Source: Pleurodeles waltl (taxonomy: Eukaryota; Chordata; Amphibia; Caudata; Salamandridae). Taken from it: DNA of 64,000 bases. The stretch spans positions 641,205,465 to 641,269,464 of the forward strand of contig NC_090439.1 in NCBI RefSeq assembly GCF_031143425.1, written 5' to 3'. The notes beneath the pieces are model-generated. The model was given only the letters and a program-made list of their open reading frames with translations, searched no databases and was not told where the DNA came from. Below are positions 35,346 to 47,027 of the stretch, in pieces. The position numbers and the translations under genes were made by a program. The first letter of the stretch is position 1; the number at the start of each line of letters is the position of its first letter.

Positions 35346-38300
35346 TCAGTTATCAGCAGAATAATTTATCCATTCAGGTGCTAAGTACTTTCTGCTTGGC
35401 ACTCCTTTTCTTTTTGATCTTCTGTTCACTTGACTCTCAGCACCTCTTTCACTTTGACTGAACTCTTCAGCTTCTTCAACAATAGTTGATGGCACTTGCA
35501 CAGCAGGTCGGGTATTCTCTTTAGGCCTATTGTCTCTGGGTACAACTCTTTTATCTAGCACGACTAATCCTTCGTCAGCATCCGAGCTTGCATGAGTCAA
35601 CTGATTGTGCCTCGATCCTTCTATACCATCCACTTTTGTTACTGTGGTTACTGCAACCCATCAGATCGAGTGTGTGCTACAGCCACTTGTCCAGCCCCAG
35701 CAGCTTGATTTACCTGATTCCTTGCACTCACTGTAACCGAACAGGCGCGGTTTCTTCAAAGGGGACCTGGAACTTTGCAAGTGTGGCTTGCATATACCCA
35801 GTTCGGGAGGCCAGCGCACTTCACGGCTGTTGTCATCATAAGGACCACTTGGTAGAGGCCTTTACAATGCTGCTCCAAGCATGTCTTCCTTACATGCTTC
35901 TTAAGCATAACCGGGTCACTAGGATATAGATCATGATGCAGTTTCTGCTATACCTTGTACAGTAGCCCTCCAACCTGATGAGACAAAAAACACGCTACAT
36001 CATCCAGTCCTCTGCAATAATCCAGCACCAAGTCATCTGTAATGCTCACAAGCGCATTTACAGGCATTGCTGGCAATCTCAATCATCCCGTGATGATTTC
36101 ATGAGGAGGCTATCATGTCTTCCTGTCGAGTGTGCTGCACATACTCATCAAAATTAGAGGCAATACATCTGGCCATTTCAGTGTTGTGGATACACACAAT
36201 TTTGCCAGTCAGGACTTCAGTGCTCCATTTATCTGTTCTACCAGACCTGAAGCTTCTGGGCAATAACTACAGTGCAATCTTTGTTCAACTTGTAATGCAC
36301 CACACAACATTTTAAAGACCTCACTGTTGAAATGAGTTCCTAAGTCTGATTCTAGAGTAGTCAGGAATCTGAACCTAGGTATCAACTCTCTAAGAAACAG
36401 CTTTGCTACTGTGAGACAATCATTTCTCCTAGTGGGGTAAGCCTCAAACCAGTGTGAGAAGATACATACAATAACTAAAACATATCTCAGTCCATTACAC
36501 ACTAGCAGCTCAATAAAATCAAGCTGCTTTCAATTGAAAGGTCCTCCTGATCTTTCTACATGACTCACTGTAACAACTGTGAGTTTCCCTACCTTCATTC
36601 GTTGACACAGGTGATATATCGGTGACATGTGGCCTGAGCAAGTACTCTAATCCTAGGATTAAACCCTGTTTGTCTGAAGGTTCTGACCATTGCGTCTCTA
36701 CCTATGTCTGCCTGTCCATGGTAATGTCTTGTCATAGCGGACAGTAAGCTATTTGGCAATACTACTCTTCCATCACTTGAAACCCAAACATCATCTTCAT
36801 TTCTTCATACTTTGCTGTTCTTCCTTTGTCATTTCTTTCTTGCAATTTTTTCATTTCCTCCCATGTGTCAACAGCAGTCATCAAGAGATTTTGGCTTGTC
36901 TCCTCCTGTGTACCACTGTTTCACTCTCCATTAAAGGAGGTACAACTCAGAGCTCAACACCTAGCAACTTTGCCTGCATAGATATTACCCAGGGTTACAT
37001 AATCAGTTGATTTCCTATGGGCAGGGTATTTCATAACACCAATTTTTGTTGGAAACTGCATTACATTCAACAAATGATAAATTTTGCCACTGTTTCAAAT
37101 TGGAGAACCAGAAGATGTCATAAAACGTCTCTGGGACTATAACTGTCCGAAATCATGAACAACACCAAACCCATGTTGGCTTTCAGTGAAATTTGTCACT
37201 TTAGGCTGTTCAGAAACACTGCATGCTCTGTTAAGAGCAACCAATTCGGCTACTTGGGTTGAAAAGGCCCCTCAAAGCCAGGAAACGTCTGTCAGACCTG
37301 AAACTGTGGAATCTGCACAGCCTGCTCTCATGGTACCAACTTTATCTCTCAAACAGGAGCCATCAATGAACATGTCATAATCATTTTTGTCTAAGGAAAC
37401 GTTGAATATCAAGTCTTGGCTTGGTGCACAATCCAGTGACATTGAGACAGTCATGCTCAACCTCATCTTCACAGTCACTTGCATTTTCAACAGGAATGTA
37501 CATTCAGGGATGCGAGGTTTAAAATTGTGCATCTCTTGATATTCACATTCAACGAGGCAAAGATAATTTGCTCATAATGAGTTAAACAGGAACTTCTAAG
37601 GTATTGGGTCTTTGTACAGGTTAACAAAATCTCCACTGCGTGGTGGATAACAACATTCAGTGGACATCCCATTTCAATGCTTTCCCACTGCTGTATGCTG
37701 ACACTGAAGGCAGTGATGGCTTTTAAGCAACCATGCAAAACTGCAACTACAGGATCAAGTGTAGCAGAAAAATAGGCCACAAGTCTCTTTGCATTTCCAT
37801 GCAACTGTGTCAAAACTGAGAGTGCACATCCATCTCTTTCTTAACAAAATAAAGAAAAACATTTGCTATTATCAGGCTTTCCCAGAGCTGAGCTCAATCA
37901 AGGCACATATGCAATTTTCATCCAATGGTACTGGATCAGTCACATTCTTGTGTGTTAGCCTCTGTAAAGGTTTGGCAAAAAGGAACACGTTTGGAATCTA
38001 CTAATGGCAGCAGCCAACCATTCCCAAAAACATTTAGACTTCTTTCTCTGTTACGGGAGGATTCATTTTCATGATTGCTGAAATTCTTTCTTGTGACTCT
38101 TTCCTCATACCTTTCCCAATGTGGTGACCTAAATATAGGGCTTTTTTCTTGCAGTACTGTAGTTTAGCAGGGAAAACTTTATGATCATTCCCTCCTAAAT
38201 GATTCAAAGGGGCAATAGTATCTTTTCTGCATGCTTCTCTGGTGTTTGACGCAAGTAACAGGCTCTCAATGTACTGCACTTAGACTGAATGATAGGGCAG

Positions 38301-38870
38301 TTTAAGGGTCTCAAAATTATTTTCCAGGATCTGGCTGAAAATGTATGGCGACTCTGTATACCGCTGAGGAGTTCGACACCATGCCAACACACGACTGACG
38401 AATTTAAATGCAAATAAATACTGGCTTTCCTCATGCAATGGTACAGAGACAAATGCTTGGCAAAGGTCAATGACTGTAAACCACTCAGCTTCGCAGGGAA
38501 TTTGGAATAAAATCAGTGCAGGATCCAGTAACGCGGGTCAACATGGAATGACAATCTTGTTCACCTTTCTCATATCTTGATCTATTCAGTACTTTCCATT
38601 GGGCTTCCACAATCTGAAAATGGGAGAGTTACAGGAACATCCCATGGTTTCTTTTAAAATACCCTGCTCAATTAAACAATTAATCAAAGGGTTAATTCCA
38701 GCAATTGTTCCGGGGGACATATTATATGGATTTGTTTTGGGACACACTGCATTTGGCTTTACTGTTATTTCAATGGGCTCATAACCTTTAATGAGTCCTA
38801 TTTCTTTCCCTGAAAAATCCCAAACTTCTGGTGTCACTGTTTCTTTTGAAATCTTCAGGCAAATCATCAC
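35346..38870 (-). pseudogene. ERV pol remnant (RT, RNase H, integrase)
   Basis: Reading down the minus strand: the RT entry with SPIFRLWKPNGKY (about 38640-38587), then YIES in the place of the YxDD active site (about 38278), RNase H with MFIDGSC (about 37380), and an integrase core (36502-36209) with FSHWFEAYP, LESDLGTHF and SGLVEQINGAL. The first integrase aspartate position (VIVC in place of VIVD) is lost. The 3' end of pol reaches 35346 with a basic linker and RKYLAPEWI. Many stops and frameshifts are present. The order and spacing fit a retroviral pol. Confidence 0.75.
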
Positions 38871-39059
38871 ATGTCATCAATGGGTACAATATGACACTTG
38901 GGTACTGCTCTACAATTTACTGGGCACTTCTTCCTCATTTGTCTGAATCGCTATTCCTTGAGGTGTGCAAATAATGGAATAATTCAGCTTACACAACAGA
39001 TCATGTCCCAGCAAACATACAGGACTTAAATCAAAGACTGCAAATTGGTGCTCATCTTC

Positions 39060-39346
39060 AATTGAACCTATTTTAACAGGAAAATACTCTGGGATTTGTC
39101 AATTGCTTATTGGTGACTCCTATAACCTGGATATTCCTTCCCTGAGAGGGGCAAATTTGGTACTTCAGCTGTTCTGACAGTGGAACATGAAGCTTCTGTG
39201 CCAACAAAGAATGACACATCATGGCCTATAACGTTTGTGTTTACATAGGGATTATGTTGATATGCCTCTAAGGATGCACTTAGCATGGAATCCTGATCAT
39301 AAGAATGATCACTGTGAAACACTTCCATGAATTCCTCATTACTCAA
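39060..39346 (-). pseudogene. ERV protease remnant
   Basis: On the minus strand, SFFVGTEASCSTV stands where aspartic proteases have the DTGAS active-site motif; the catalytic Asp is replaced by Gly. It lies between gag and pol as expected. Degraded and inactive. Confidence 0.55.
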
Positions 39347-39749
39347 ATCAATTAAGGGAAATTGTGATTAATCTGATTCACGTTTGCCATCTACATTTGA
39401 TTCATGTTTTGCTGAGGAACAATTACTTGCTGCTGTGTCATTGGTGCTTGTGGTACCTGCACCTGTTGTTCTGGGGACACATGTGCATTCTGAATTTGGG
39501 GTCTTTGAATTCTTTGAATTTGAACCTGATTATTACCTTGAGTCTAAGCATCTCCAGCATTTTACACTTGAAAATTCACATTATAAAATGGACCTTCCCA
39601 TCACCAATGACTCCAATTTCTGCACACATGACACGGATTAGTCTTCTTCAAGGACTGGACATCAAGAATACCTCCGCTTTAATCCATCTGAACACCACAG
39701 CCTCTAACTCTAGACTGGACAACATTCATTAACTACTGAGGTACTCCTT

Positions 39750-42000
39750 GCATCGCATCGCACTAGTGTTCACCATCATCTGCGGATTCTAATTTGCTCT
39801 CTTTGCAGCTTTCAAATGCAAAACCATGACTTTTTCTTTCAGCTTTTACTGTTTCAACTCTGTCTCATCACTACAATACTTTGCATAAAACAGAATCACA
39901 CCAATCGGTTTAATCTGCCAACATGTCAGGTGCTGCTGAGTCATATCGGTTATGTCTGGCTTCAATAACTGTACAAATCTGAACACAAAATTACCCATCT
40001 GCGTAGCTTCTACAGTCTCAGTACCACTGTGAAGTTTGAAAGCTTGCAACAATCTCTCTTAATAAGCAAGAATCTATTCTTTTGACTCCTAGGCTGTTCT
40101 GCCAACTTTTTGCCAATCAGTATCTTTTGAGGACACTTTGGGGGTTATTCTAACTTTGGAGGAGGTGTTAATCCGTCCCAAAAGTGACGGAAAAGTGACG
40201 GATTTACCACCAGCCGTATTACGAGTCCATTATATCCTATGGAACTCGTAATACGGCTGGTGGTATATCCGTCACTTTACCGTCACTTTTGGGACGGATT
40301 AACACTCCTCCAAAGTTAGAATAACCCCCTTTATTTTTCAGGAACTTAATCACCTAATATTCCTTTTTCATTCTCTCCTCAAAGGGTGCACCTGTTACTG
40401 GATCTCTTGGAAGTACATATTCAGGCCAATCAACATGCACTTTACACGCAGTCCACAAATCAGTGGGAACCACAATGTCAAACAACGTATTCAAATCTTC
40501 CCACAGGCATTTTAAAAGTTTCACAAATCTCTCTGTCTGCTTGTACCACTCCACAGGCTTTTCGATCAATCTCGGGTAATCATTGGTGAATGACAGAATA
40601 TCTCTCCTACTCCAAGATACGTGAAAATAACCTCCACCTGTTATTTTTCTCATGGGCATTGTTTTCACATTGTCCTTGGCTTGCATTGCCCCTGCCAGAG
40701 GCAAATTTGGCTTTGCTTTCTTCTGATCTCTTTTCTTGGCCCATCTGCCTTCCCACTTATTTAACACGTCCCATGTCTGTATATAGGTAACCCATTCCTT
40801 AAGGTGCAATTTCATTCCGGGTGACCTCATGTTAGCTATGTCTTTTGAATTTAACTCTAATCTGTAACTTCTCTTCAAGAGTTTAGATTTTTCTACATCC
40901 ACATCATATATCTTGGCTAATTCACCTAATCTCTGAGAAGCCTGTCCTGCACGTTGAGTAACATCCTTACACATGACCCGCAGTTCAAGTTTTGTGTAAG
41001 TTTCCAATTAAGCTACGTCCAACATTTCTAGGATCAATTAATTTAATTCTAATTTCAGACTGGGCACATTCACTGATCTGTCTCTCCCTGGTGTCTCCCT
41101 GGTGTCCATCCCTGTTCTAGCATTGCCATTTGTTAATCATGTTGCACCTTGTAAACTCAAACTAACCAATCTGCCAATTGCTGTGCTGTGAAACCTTGTA
41201 ACCAGATATTATTTCTCTGGGATATGTATTGCCGGGTACTGCAATGTATATTTGGATTCTGATCTGAGCATGGGATTTGGTGGGATTCCTTGAGGAAACC
41301 ATACAACAAGAACTGGTCCTGCCTGATTTAGCAGGTTCTGCATTCGTGTAGGGGTCAAAGGTAGAATCAGAAAAGCTGTTCTCTCCATCTCTGAATTGTT
41401 TGAATATACCGATATCCTCATGCTAATTGGTGATATCCCAGCCGATGTAACTCGTGTTTCAGAAACAGTCATTAAATAGACATTACTTCCAGTACTACCT
41501 GAAGCACACAAGTGAACAACTGGACCTGTAGTCACAGGAACTGTTAGAGCATCAGGACCCATACAATTTGTCTGATTTTGAGGAATTGGTATTCCTGCAC
41601 TCTGTCCTGTTAAGACAGTGTTGAAACTTTTTCCTGTTTGACTTGGGTTAACATTCGGCATAGATTGAACTGGAATAAACATGGGTACTGACAGTTTTGA
41701 ACGGGCTGAGTCACATAAGGTGTCTGTGCTATTTGACTCACATTAGAGTCTGGGACAATTTGATTTACAAGTGGATTTAGAACTGACTGAACTGTATTAA
41801 CAGTCATAAATGGTGGATAGACCACGGAAACTTGTCACTGAATTTACAGGTGTAACTGGAACAATCTGATTCTGGATCTGTGCAACTATATCGGTTGGCA
41901 CATTCAGGACTACATTCTGTACTGCTTCACCTCTCGTTCCTGCCCCAACTGAATGATACGGTGGTGGATGATTCATTATTAACTGATTTATAAACTCATC
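39750..42000 (-). pseudogene. ERV gag remnant
   Basis: The clearest piece is a 217-residue minus-strand frame (41007-40354) with WSRRDILSFTNDYPRL, a Trp/Phe-rich helical region and a PVTGAPFEE-like end, typical of a retroviral capsid. Pieces at 41825-41209 are Gln/Pro/Val-rich, as in a matrix-capsid linker. Downstream a nucleocapsid zinc knuckle is suggested only weakly (about 39600). A 190 bp palindromic transposon interrupts the gene at 40140-40329. Non-functional. Confidence 0.65.
40140..40329. mobile_element. Palindromic MITE, Harbinger-like end
   Basis: This is a 190 bp near-perfect palindrome with arms of about 90 bp differing at roughly five positions, centred near 40234. The tips are GGGGGTTATTCTAACTTTGG and its reverse complement, similar to but distinct from the GGGGGTCATT tips of the big Harbinger copies. 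TTT flanks both sides (40137-40139 and 40330-40332), fitting a 3 bp target duplication. It is inserted in the ERV gag remnant. Confidence 0.85.
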
Positions 42001-42464
42001 GTCTGAATCACTAGCATATGTTACTGTCTTTTTACTCTAGACTTCTGCTGTCTGTCCTGCTTTCTAATTCTATTTCTTTTGAGCCTTTGGCTTTGTACTT
42101 CCTTCACCTTCCTCTGGAATAGCTAGAAACATTATGGGGGTCATTACAACCCTGGCGGACGGTGTTAAAGCGGCGGTAATACCGCAAACAGGCCGGCGGT
42201 AATAAAAAGGGAATTATGACCGTGGCGGAAACCGCCAACATAGAGAGCCACTTTAACACTCCAACAGCCACGGCGGTACAGACAAACAGCGTGGCGGTCA
42301 CCGCCAACAGACAAGCAGAAGACAAAGTACCCCCCACAGTATTACAACAGGCCAATCCACCACCTTTTCCGGGGTGGATTCACCTTGGATAAAAACACGG
42401 CAGAAACAGACATTCCAATGGGAAAACGCTCACCTTAACAAACTCCACGAGGAAGGAGGGCACC

Positions 42465-42547
42465 ATGGAGCCGGAACTCCAAATACTCCCTGCAATTGTG
42501 TTCCTGCTCCTCTACCAACATCAGCAACGGCGGCGCCGAAGACAGCG
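42465..42547 (+). CDS. Harbinger transposase exon 1, copy 2
   Basis: This small first exon has an ATG in CACCATGG context, 27 codons beginning MEPELQILPAIVFLLLY and ending in an Arg-rich run, and a consensus donor (CG|GTGAGT). It matches copy 3 at 55833-55915 with the same length and phase. The two leftover bases pair with the one leftover base at exon 2, so the frame is kept across the ~4.9 kb intron. A hydrophobic patch followed by a basic run is common at the start of Harbinger transposases. The exon itself is intact although exon 2 of this copy is not. Confidence 0.72.
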
Positions 42548-43021
42548 GTGAGTACTGCACCTACGACATAGGGGAGGGGGGAGGTAAAAGTCACGGACAC
42601 ACACATGCAACATCCCCAACCCCACCCCGACCCACTACAACACACACACCAATGCATTTCAAAACATCACAGTAACAACCCCCAACCCCCCCGGAAGAAT
42701 GCAAAGACAAAAGGAAATGAGTACAACCATTGTAATGTAGCACAATACAGTAAGCCAATATATACAGAAATATATACAAATGCCAAAAATAAACATCACG
42801 ATCAGTAGTGCAGGTATGCACCATCCAATGTCCGTGGACCACTGGGCCCAAAATGCATGGGCGAGGCCCACACACGATACCTGTCCTGAAACGGAGAGAA
42901 CACTGCAGGGGCATCAGATAGAAATACAACAGGCACCTCAGGGGGAAGGGAAGGTGGGGCACCTCAGCCGGATGACAGCACCACGCCAGATCCACGATGG
43001 GGCTCCATGCCCATTGATGTA

Positions 43022-43500
43022 TCCTGGGGAGTGCAAAGCCACAGTCTCTCAAGTCTCTACAGTGGGTGGTTTGCCCACTGTAAAATCCTGGGGAGTGCAA
43101 AGCCACAGTCTCACAAGTCACTACAGTGGGTGGTTTGCCCACTGTACCATCCTGGGGAGTGCAAAGCCACAGTCTCTCAAGTCTCTACAGTGGGTGGATT
43201 GCCCACTGCTGCATCCTGGGGAGTGCAAAGCCACAGTCTCTCAAGTCTCTACAGTGGGTGGTTTGCCCACTGTACCATCCTGGGGAGTGCAAAGCCACAG
43301 TCTCACAAGTCTCTACAGTGGGTGGTTTGCCCACTGTACCATCCTGGTGAGTGCAAAGCCACAGTCTCTTCAAGTCTCTACAGTGGGTGGATTGCCCACT
43401 GCTGCATCCTGGGGAGTGCAAAGCCACAGTCTCACAAGTCTCTACAGTGGGTGGTTTGCCCACTGTACCATCCTGGGGAGTGCAAAGCCACAGTCTCTTA
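43022..43500. repeat. 64 bp tandem array in transposase intron, copy 2
   Basis: Seven to eight units of 64 bp each contain GGGGAGTGCAAAGCCACAGT and a small inverted repeat CAGTGGG...CCCACTG, so each unit can fold on itself. The long open frames across it (for example 42780-43565) arise because the units share codon phase shifts and are not genes. Copy 3 has about 3.5 units of the same 64 bp repeat at 56395-56620. Confidence 0.93.
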
Positions 43501-43998
43501 AGTGGATGCCTTTCTCCACTGGTTCTGGAGGGGGACTGGTGCCCAGAGTGCTTCATCCTGTGTAGGACTGAGGTAGTGGATGCCTTTCTTCACTGGTTCT
43601 GGAGGGGGACTGGTGGCCAGAGTGCTTCATCCTGTGTAGGACTGAAGTAGTGGATGCCTTTCTCCACTGGTTCTGGAGGGGGACTGGTGCCCAGAGTGCT
43701 TCATCCTGCCAAGGACTGAGGTAGTGGATGCCTTTCTCCACTGGTTCTGGAGGGGGACTGGTGGCCAGAGTGCTTCATCCTGCCAAGGACTGAGGTAGTG
43801 GATGCCTTTCTCCACTGGTTCTGGAGGGGAACTGGTGGCCAGAATGCTTCATCCTGCCAAGGACTGAGGTAGTGGATGCCTTTCTCCACTGGTTCTGGAT
43901 GGGGACTGGTGCCCAGAGTGCTTCATCCTGTGTAGGACTGAGGTAGTGGATGCCTTTCTCCACTGGTTCTGGAGGGGGACTGGTGCCCAGAGTGCATC
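43501..43998. repeat. 74 bp tandem array in transposase intron, copy 2
   Basis: About 6.7 units of 74 bp begin GTGGATGCCTTTCTCCACTG. Units differ at few positions (CTGTGTAGGACTG versus CTGCCAAGGACTG). Copy 3 has only one unit (about 56617-56690), so this array expanded in copy 2 or contracted in copy 3. Confidence 0.92.
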
Positions 43999-44059
43999 AC
44001 TCTCCCCGTGACGGTCCCAGTTCCGTCACTGCCCCAGCCGCACATGGGCTAGCGATGCC

Positions 44060-44395
44060 TGAGTTGGCGGTCTTTGCCCTGTTCAGCGGTGCTTGACCTG
44101 TTCAGCGGTGCCTGCCATGGCGGTCTTTGCCCTGTTCAGCGGTGCTTGACCTGTTCAGCGGTGCTTGCCATGGCGGTCTTTGCCCTGTTCAGCGGTGCTT
44201 GACCTGTTCAGCGGTGCTTGCCCTGTTCAGCGGTTCTTGACCTGTTCAGTGGTGCTTGCCATGGCGGTCTTTGCCCTGTTCAGCGGTGGTTGCCCTGTTC
44301 AGCGGTGATTGACCTCTTCAGCGGTGCTTGCCCTGTTCAGCGGTGCTTGACTTTACTGTCTCTGACCTGTGCAGCGGTGTGTGCCATGGCGGTCC
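44060..44395. repeat. ~53 bp tandem array (CTGTTCAGCGGTGCTTG)
   Basis: This is a higher-order array built from CTGTTCAGCGGTGCTTG and CCATGGCGGTCTTTGCC blocks with a period near 53 bp. Copy 3 carries a different expansion of the same TTCAGCGGTGCTTGAG core at 56720-57112 (30 bp period). Confidence 0.88.
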
Positions 44396-44439
44396 CTCAT
44401 TGCCCAGCAGGGCTGTGGCTGCTGGGGCCCTCCTGGGCA

Positions 44440-44590
44440 CTGACTCCGGTGGTGGTCTCCTGACCAGTGACGATTGTGCTGCCCTCCTGGGCACTGACTC
44501 TGGCGGTGGTCTCCTGACCAGTGACGATTGTGCTGCCCTCCTGGGCACTGACTCTGGCGGTGGTCTCCTGACCAGTGATGATGGGGCTGG
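44440..44590. repeat. 54 bp tandem repeat, three units
   Basis: Three units contain CTGACTCTGGCGGTGGTCTC and CTGACCAGTGACGATTGTG. The segment lies beyond the end of the Myb1 exon 3 frame and could be part of its 3' region. Confidence 0.85.
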
Positions 44591-44922
44591 CGGTGGCGTC
44601 CTGGGCAGCGGGGATGGTGGCGGCCTTCTCCGCCGTGCTGCTCTTCCCAGACTTTGGCGCTTTCTTCTGCACTTCCCCACATTGGGAGGAGTCACAGCTG
44701 ACTCAACACTACCCCCGGGACCCTTGTGAGCACCTTTGCCGGCAGGAGTCTTCACCCTCTCCCGTCGGGCACTGTCCAACTTCTGGTGCTTCACAGGGGG
44801 GGGACTGGCTGTGCTTTGGCTCCGTGTCACACTGGCTGCCCTGGTGCCCAGTGCACTCCACATACCTCGAACAGGCACCACTGGTACTGGACTTTATTTT
44901 GGCTGAGGTGCTACTACGGGAC

Positions 44923-47027
44923 CTATGAATTGGAGGGGGGGGTGGTGGGAAAGAGGTCAACATTGCTCAGGAAAAGTTTCTGACGAACACTGGGACGGGT
45001 ATCTGGAGGGGGTCTGGGAGTGGAGGAAGAGGAGGTGGTTGTAGGAGGTGTAACTTTTGATGATTTGGGTGCAGGAGCATGTTCTGGAGGCTGTCGTGAG
45101 GTGGATGGATGTTGGGGATGTGTGTGGCCGCGTTTGTGTACTTTGGGAGGGGGCGTCACAGACACACTTGGAGAGGACACAGGGGACGTGTAAATGGAAG
45201 TGGGGGTGGTGAGTGCAGGTGAGCGGGGTGTTCTGGTGCGAGTCCTAGTGGCTGTGGTGGTAGTGCATGCAGGTGAGAGTGTAGAAGAGACTGGGAAGGA
45301 GGAGGGAGATGAGGAGGAGGGGGACACAGTGGAGGCAGTGGATGTTGCTGTGTCTGTATGTGGGTGATGCTTGTGTGAGTGCCTGTGGGATGTGTGGTGC
45401 CTATGTTTGCCTGAGCTGCCCTTGTGTGTTGAGGTGTGTGCAGGCTGGTCTGATGGTGTGCTTGGGATAAGTTGAGGTACAGGGGATTGGGTCTGGGTGG
45501 AGGAAGTTGGAGGGAGGAGGCTAGACACAGGGACAATGGCTGCCATCAGTGCTGAGGCCAGAGATTGCAGGGTTCGATGATGGGCAGCCTGACCAGAATG
45601 AATGCCCTCCAGGAATGCATTAGTGTGTTGCAACTCCCTCTCTACACCCTGGATGGCATTCACAATGGTAGACTGCCCAACAGTGAGGGACCTGAGGAGA
45701 TCAATGGCCTCCTCACTGTGGGCAGCAGAGGTGACAGGGGCAGGGGCTGAGGTGCCTGGGGCGAAGGTGATGCCCACCCTCCTGGGTGAGCGGGCACGGG
45801 GCGAAGGCTGAGGGGCTGCTGGGTGGGCTGTGCTGGTAGGGGGGGTGACGGCTGTACCTGTTGAAGTGGGGTGCACAGATGGTGCCGCCACCACAAGGGA
45901 GCTCCCATGGGAGGACGAGTCTGTGTCGCTGTTTGCTGATCCGGTGACCGTCGTGAAGCTCCCCTCGCCCTCCGTCCCACTTGTGTACTCAGAGTCCGTG
46001 GTGTGGCCCTCCATGGCCATGTGGGATGCAGCCCCCTCGTGCTCCGGTGCCACTGTACCTCTGCCTGATGATGCTGATGCACAAAAGAACAGGGAGAGCA
46101 CAAAAAGGGGGTGGGAAACAGAAGAAAGACAGGTTGAGTGCATGGCTTACCGCTACCGTTGGCGGACAATACAGACACAGCAGCCCCCTGCACTACGCCG
46201 CTCTCTTGGCCTTTACAGATGCTGTTCCTGGGATATGGCCTACATGGCTATGGTGGACATCTGCACACATAGATGACACAGGGGCATACTTGTACTTGGC
46301 ACTCTACAGAGGTGGGGTGGAGTGCCACATGGCCTGCATTATGTAGGGGCCCTGCCTACGGAACTCGCCCTGGCCTAGGGAAACCCACAGCCCTCCTCCA
46401 CCACCCAAACCCCTCCACTGCGCGCAAAGTCAGCAGAATGAGAGTGTACTCACCCCCTTGTGTCTGCCCTCAAGCGCCCATCCAACTCAGGGAAGGCCAC
46501 CGCCAGGATCCGGAACATCAGGGGGGTCATGGTGCGACGGGCACCCCTCCCACATTGGGAGGCCATCCCCAGCTGAGCCTCCGCCGTCTTCTTGCTCCAG
46601 CGGCGAATGTCCTCCCATCTTTTACGGCAGTGGGTGCTCTGTCTCTGGTGGACCCCCAGGGTCCGGACGTCCCTAGCGATGGCACGCCAAATATCCTTCT
46701 TCTGGTGGGCGCTGACCTACATGACATGTACAGGGGAAGAAGAGAAGTCATTACCAACTGCACCGTCGAAGTGAGTTGCCCACATCCCTGCCCTTGCCAT
46801 GTGGCACATGCATTCACACTCATTCATGGTCGCAGAACTCTGCCCCCTTCCTTCTTACATCCAGCCCTCTCCACCCAGGCATAGCCCATACAACTTGCAC
46901 CCTATGTACTCACCTGTTGGTCTGGAGGACCGTAGAGTAGCGTTTACTGGGGGAGGACCCCGTCCACGAGCTTCTCCAACTCCTGTGCAGTGAAGGCAGA
47001 GACCCTTTCCCCAGACGCACGTGCAAT
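44923..47027 (-). pseudogene. Harbinger Myb/SANT-like protein 1 (Myb1), degraded, copy 2
   Basis: The exons correspond to those of copy 3: exon 1 47027-46914, exon 2 46716-46454, exon 3 46064-44923. Exon 2 still encodes THCRKRWEDIRRWSKKTAEA, the DNA-recognition part of a Myb/SANT-like domain. Three lesions disable it. The start codon is ATT (47025-47027), a TAA replaces a Tyr codon in exon 1 (46944-46946), and a net 8-base loss near the end of exon 2 changes the splice phase. Exon 3 stays open for 381 codons and is Ser/Thr/Pro/His-rich. It is longer than in copy 3, which has lost about 600 bases here, so copy 2 shows the fuller ancestral C-terminus. It lies antisense within the transposase intron. 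Confidence 0.8.

Larger units (their letters stand above)
25662..42134 (-). mobile_element. Degraded endogenous retrovirus, minus strand, with nested insertions
   Basis: Reading the minus strand from 42134 downward there are remnants of gag, protease, reverse transcriptase, RNase H, integrase, an envelope start, an envelope membrane anchor and a 3' LTR-like region, in retroviral order. The envelope is split by an L2 fragment (28190-29110) and a LINE (about 29185-34440). A 190 bp palindromic element sits in gag (40140-40329). No gene is intact: key residues are changed and frames shift or stop many times. The 5' LTR is missing, because sequence beyond 42134 is Harbinger copy 2. The gag and envelope style resembles amphibian/fish gamma- or epsilon-type ERVs, but I cannot classify it firmly. 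Confidence 0.75.

Noticed and set aside
35588..35929. 113-codon plus-strand frame
   Set aside because: It is antisense to the ERV pol end, where the minus-strand frame has the retroviral features.
42135..42140. TTA target duplication for Harbinger copy 2
   Set aside because: TTA occurs just left of the tip with one base offset, but the right flank is AGAG, so no matching triplet exists.
43022..43500. Possible CRISPR-like array
   Set aside because: The 64 bp units are repeated throughout with no unique spacers, the context is a eukaryotic transposon intron, and no cas genes are present. It is an ordinary tandem repeat.
42780..43650. Long open frames (up to 261 codons) over the 64 and 74 bp arrays
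   Set aside because: They are open on several frames and both strands because the repeat unit lacks stops. The peptides are only repeats of the unit, with no start context or splice support.
46273..46884. 203-codon plus-strand frame opposite Myb1 exon 2
   Set aside because: It is the shadow of the Myb1 exon on the minus strand, whose frame has conserved domain motifs and splice sites.
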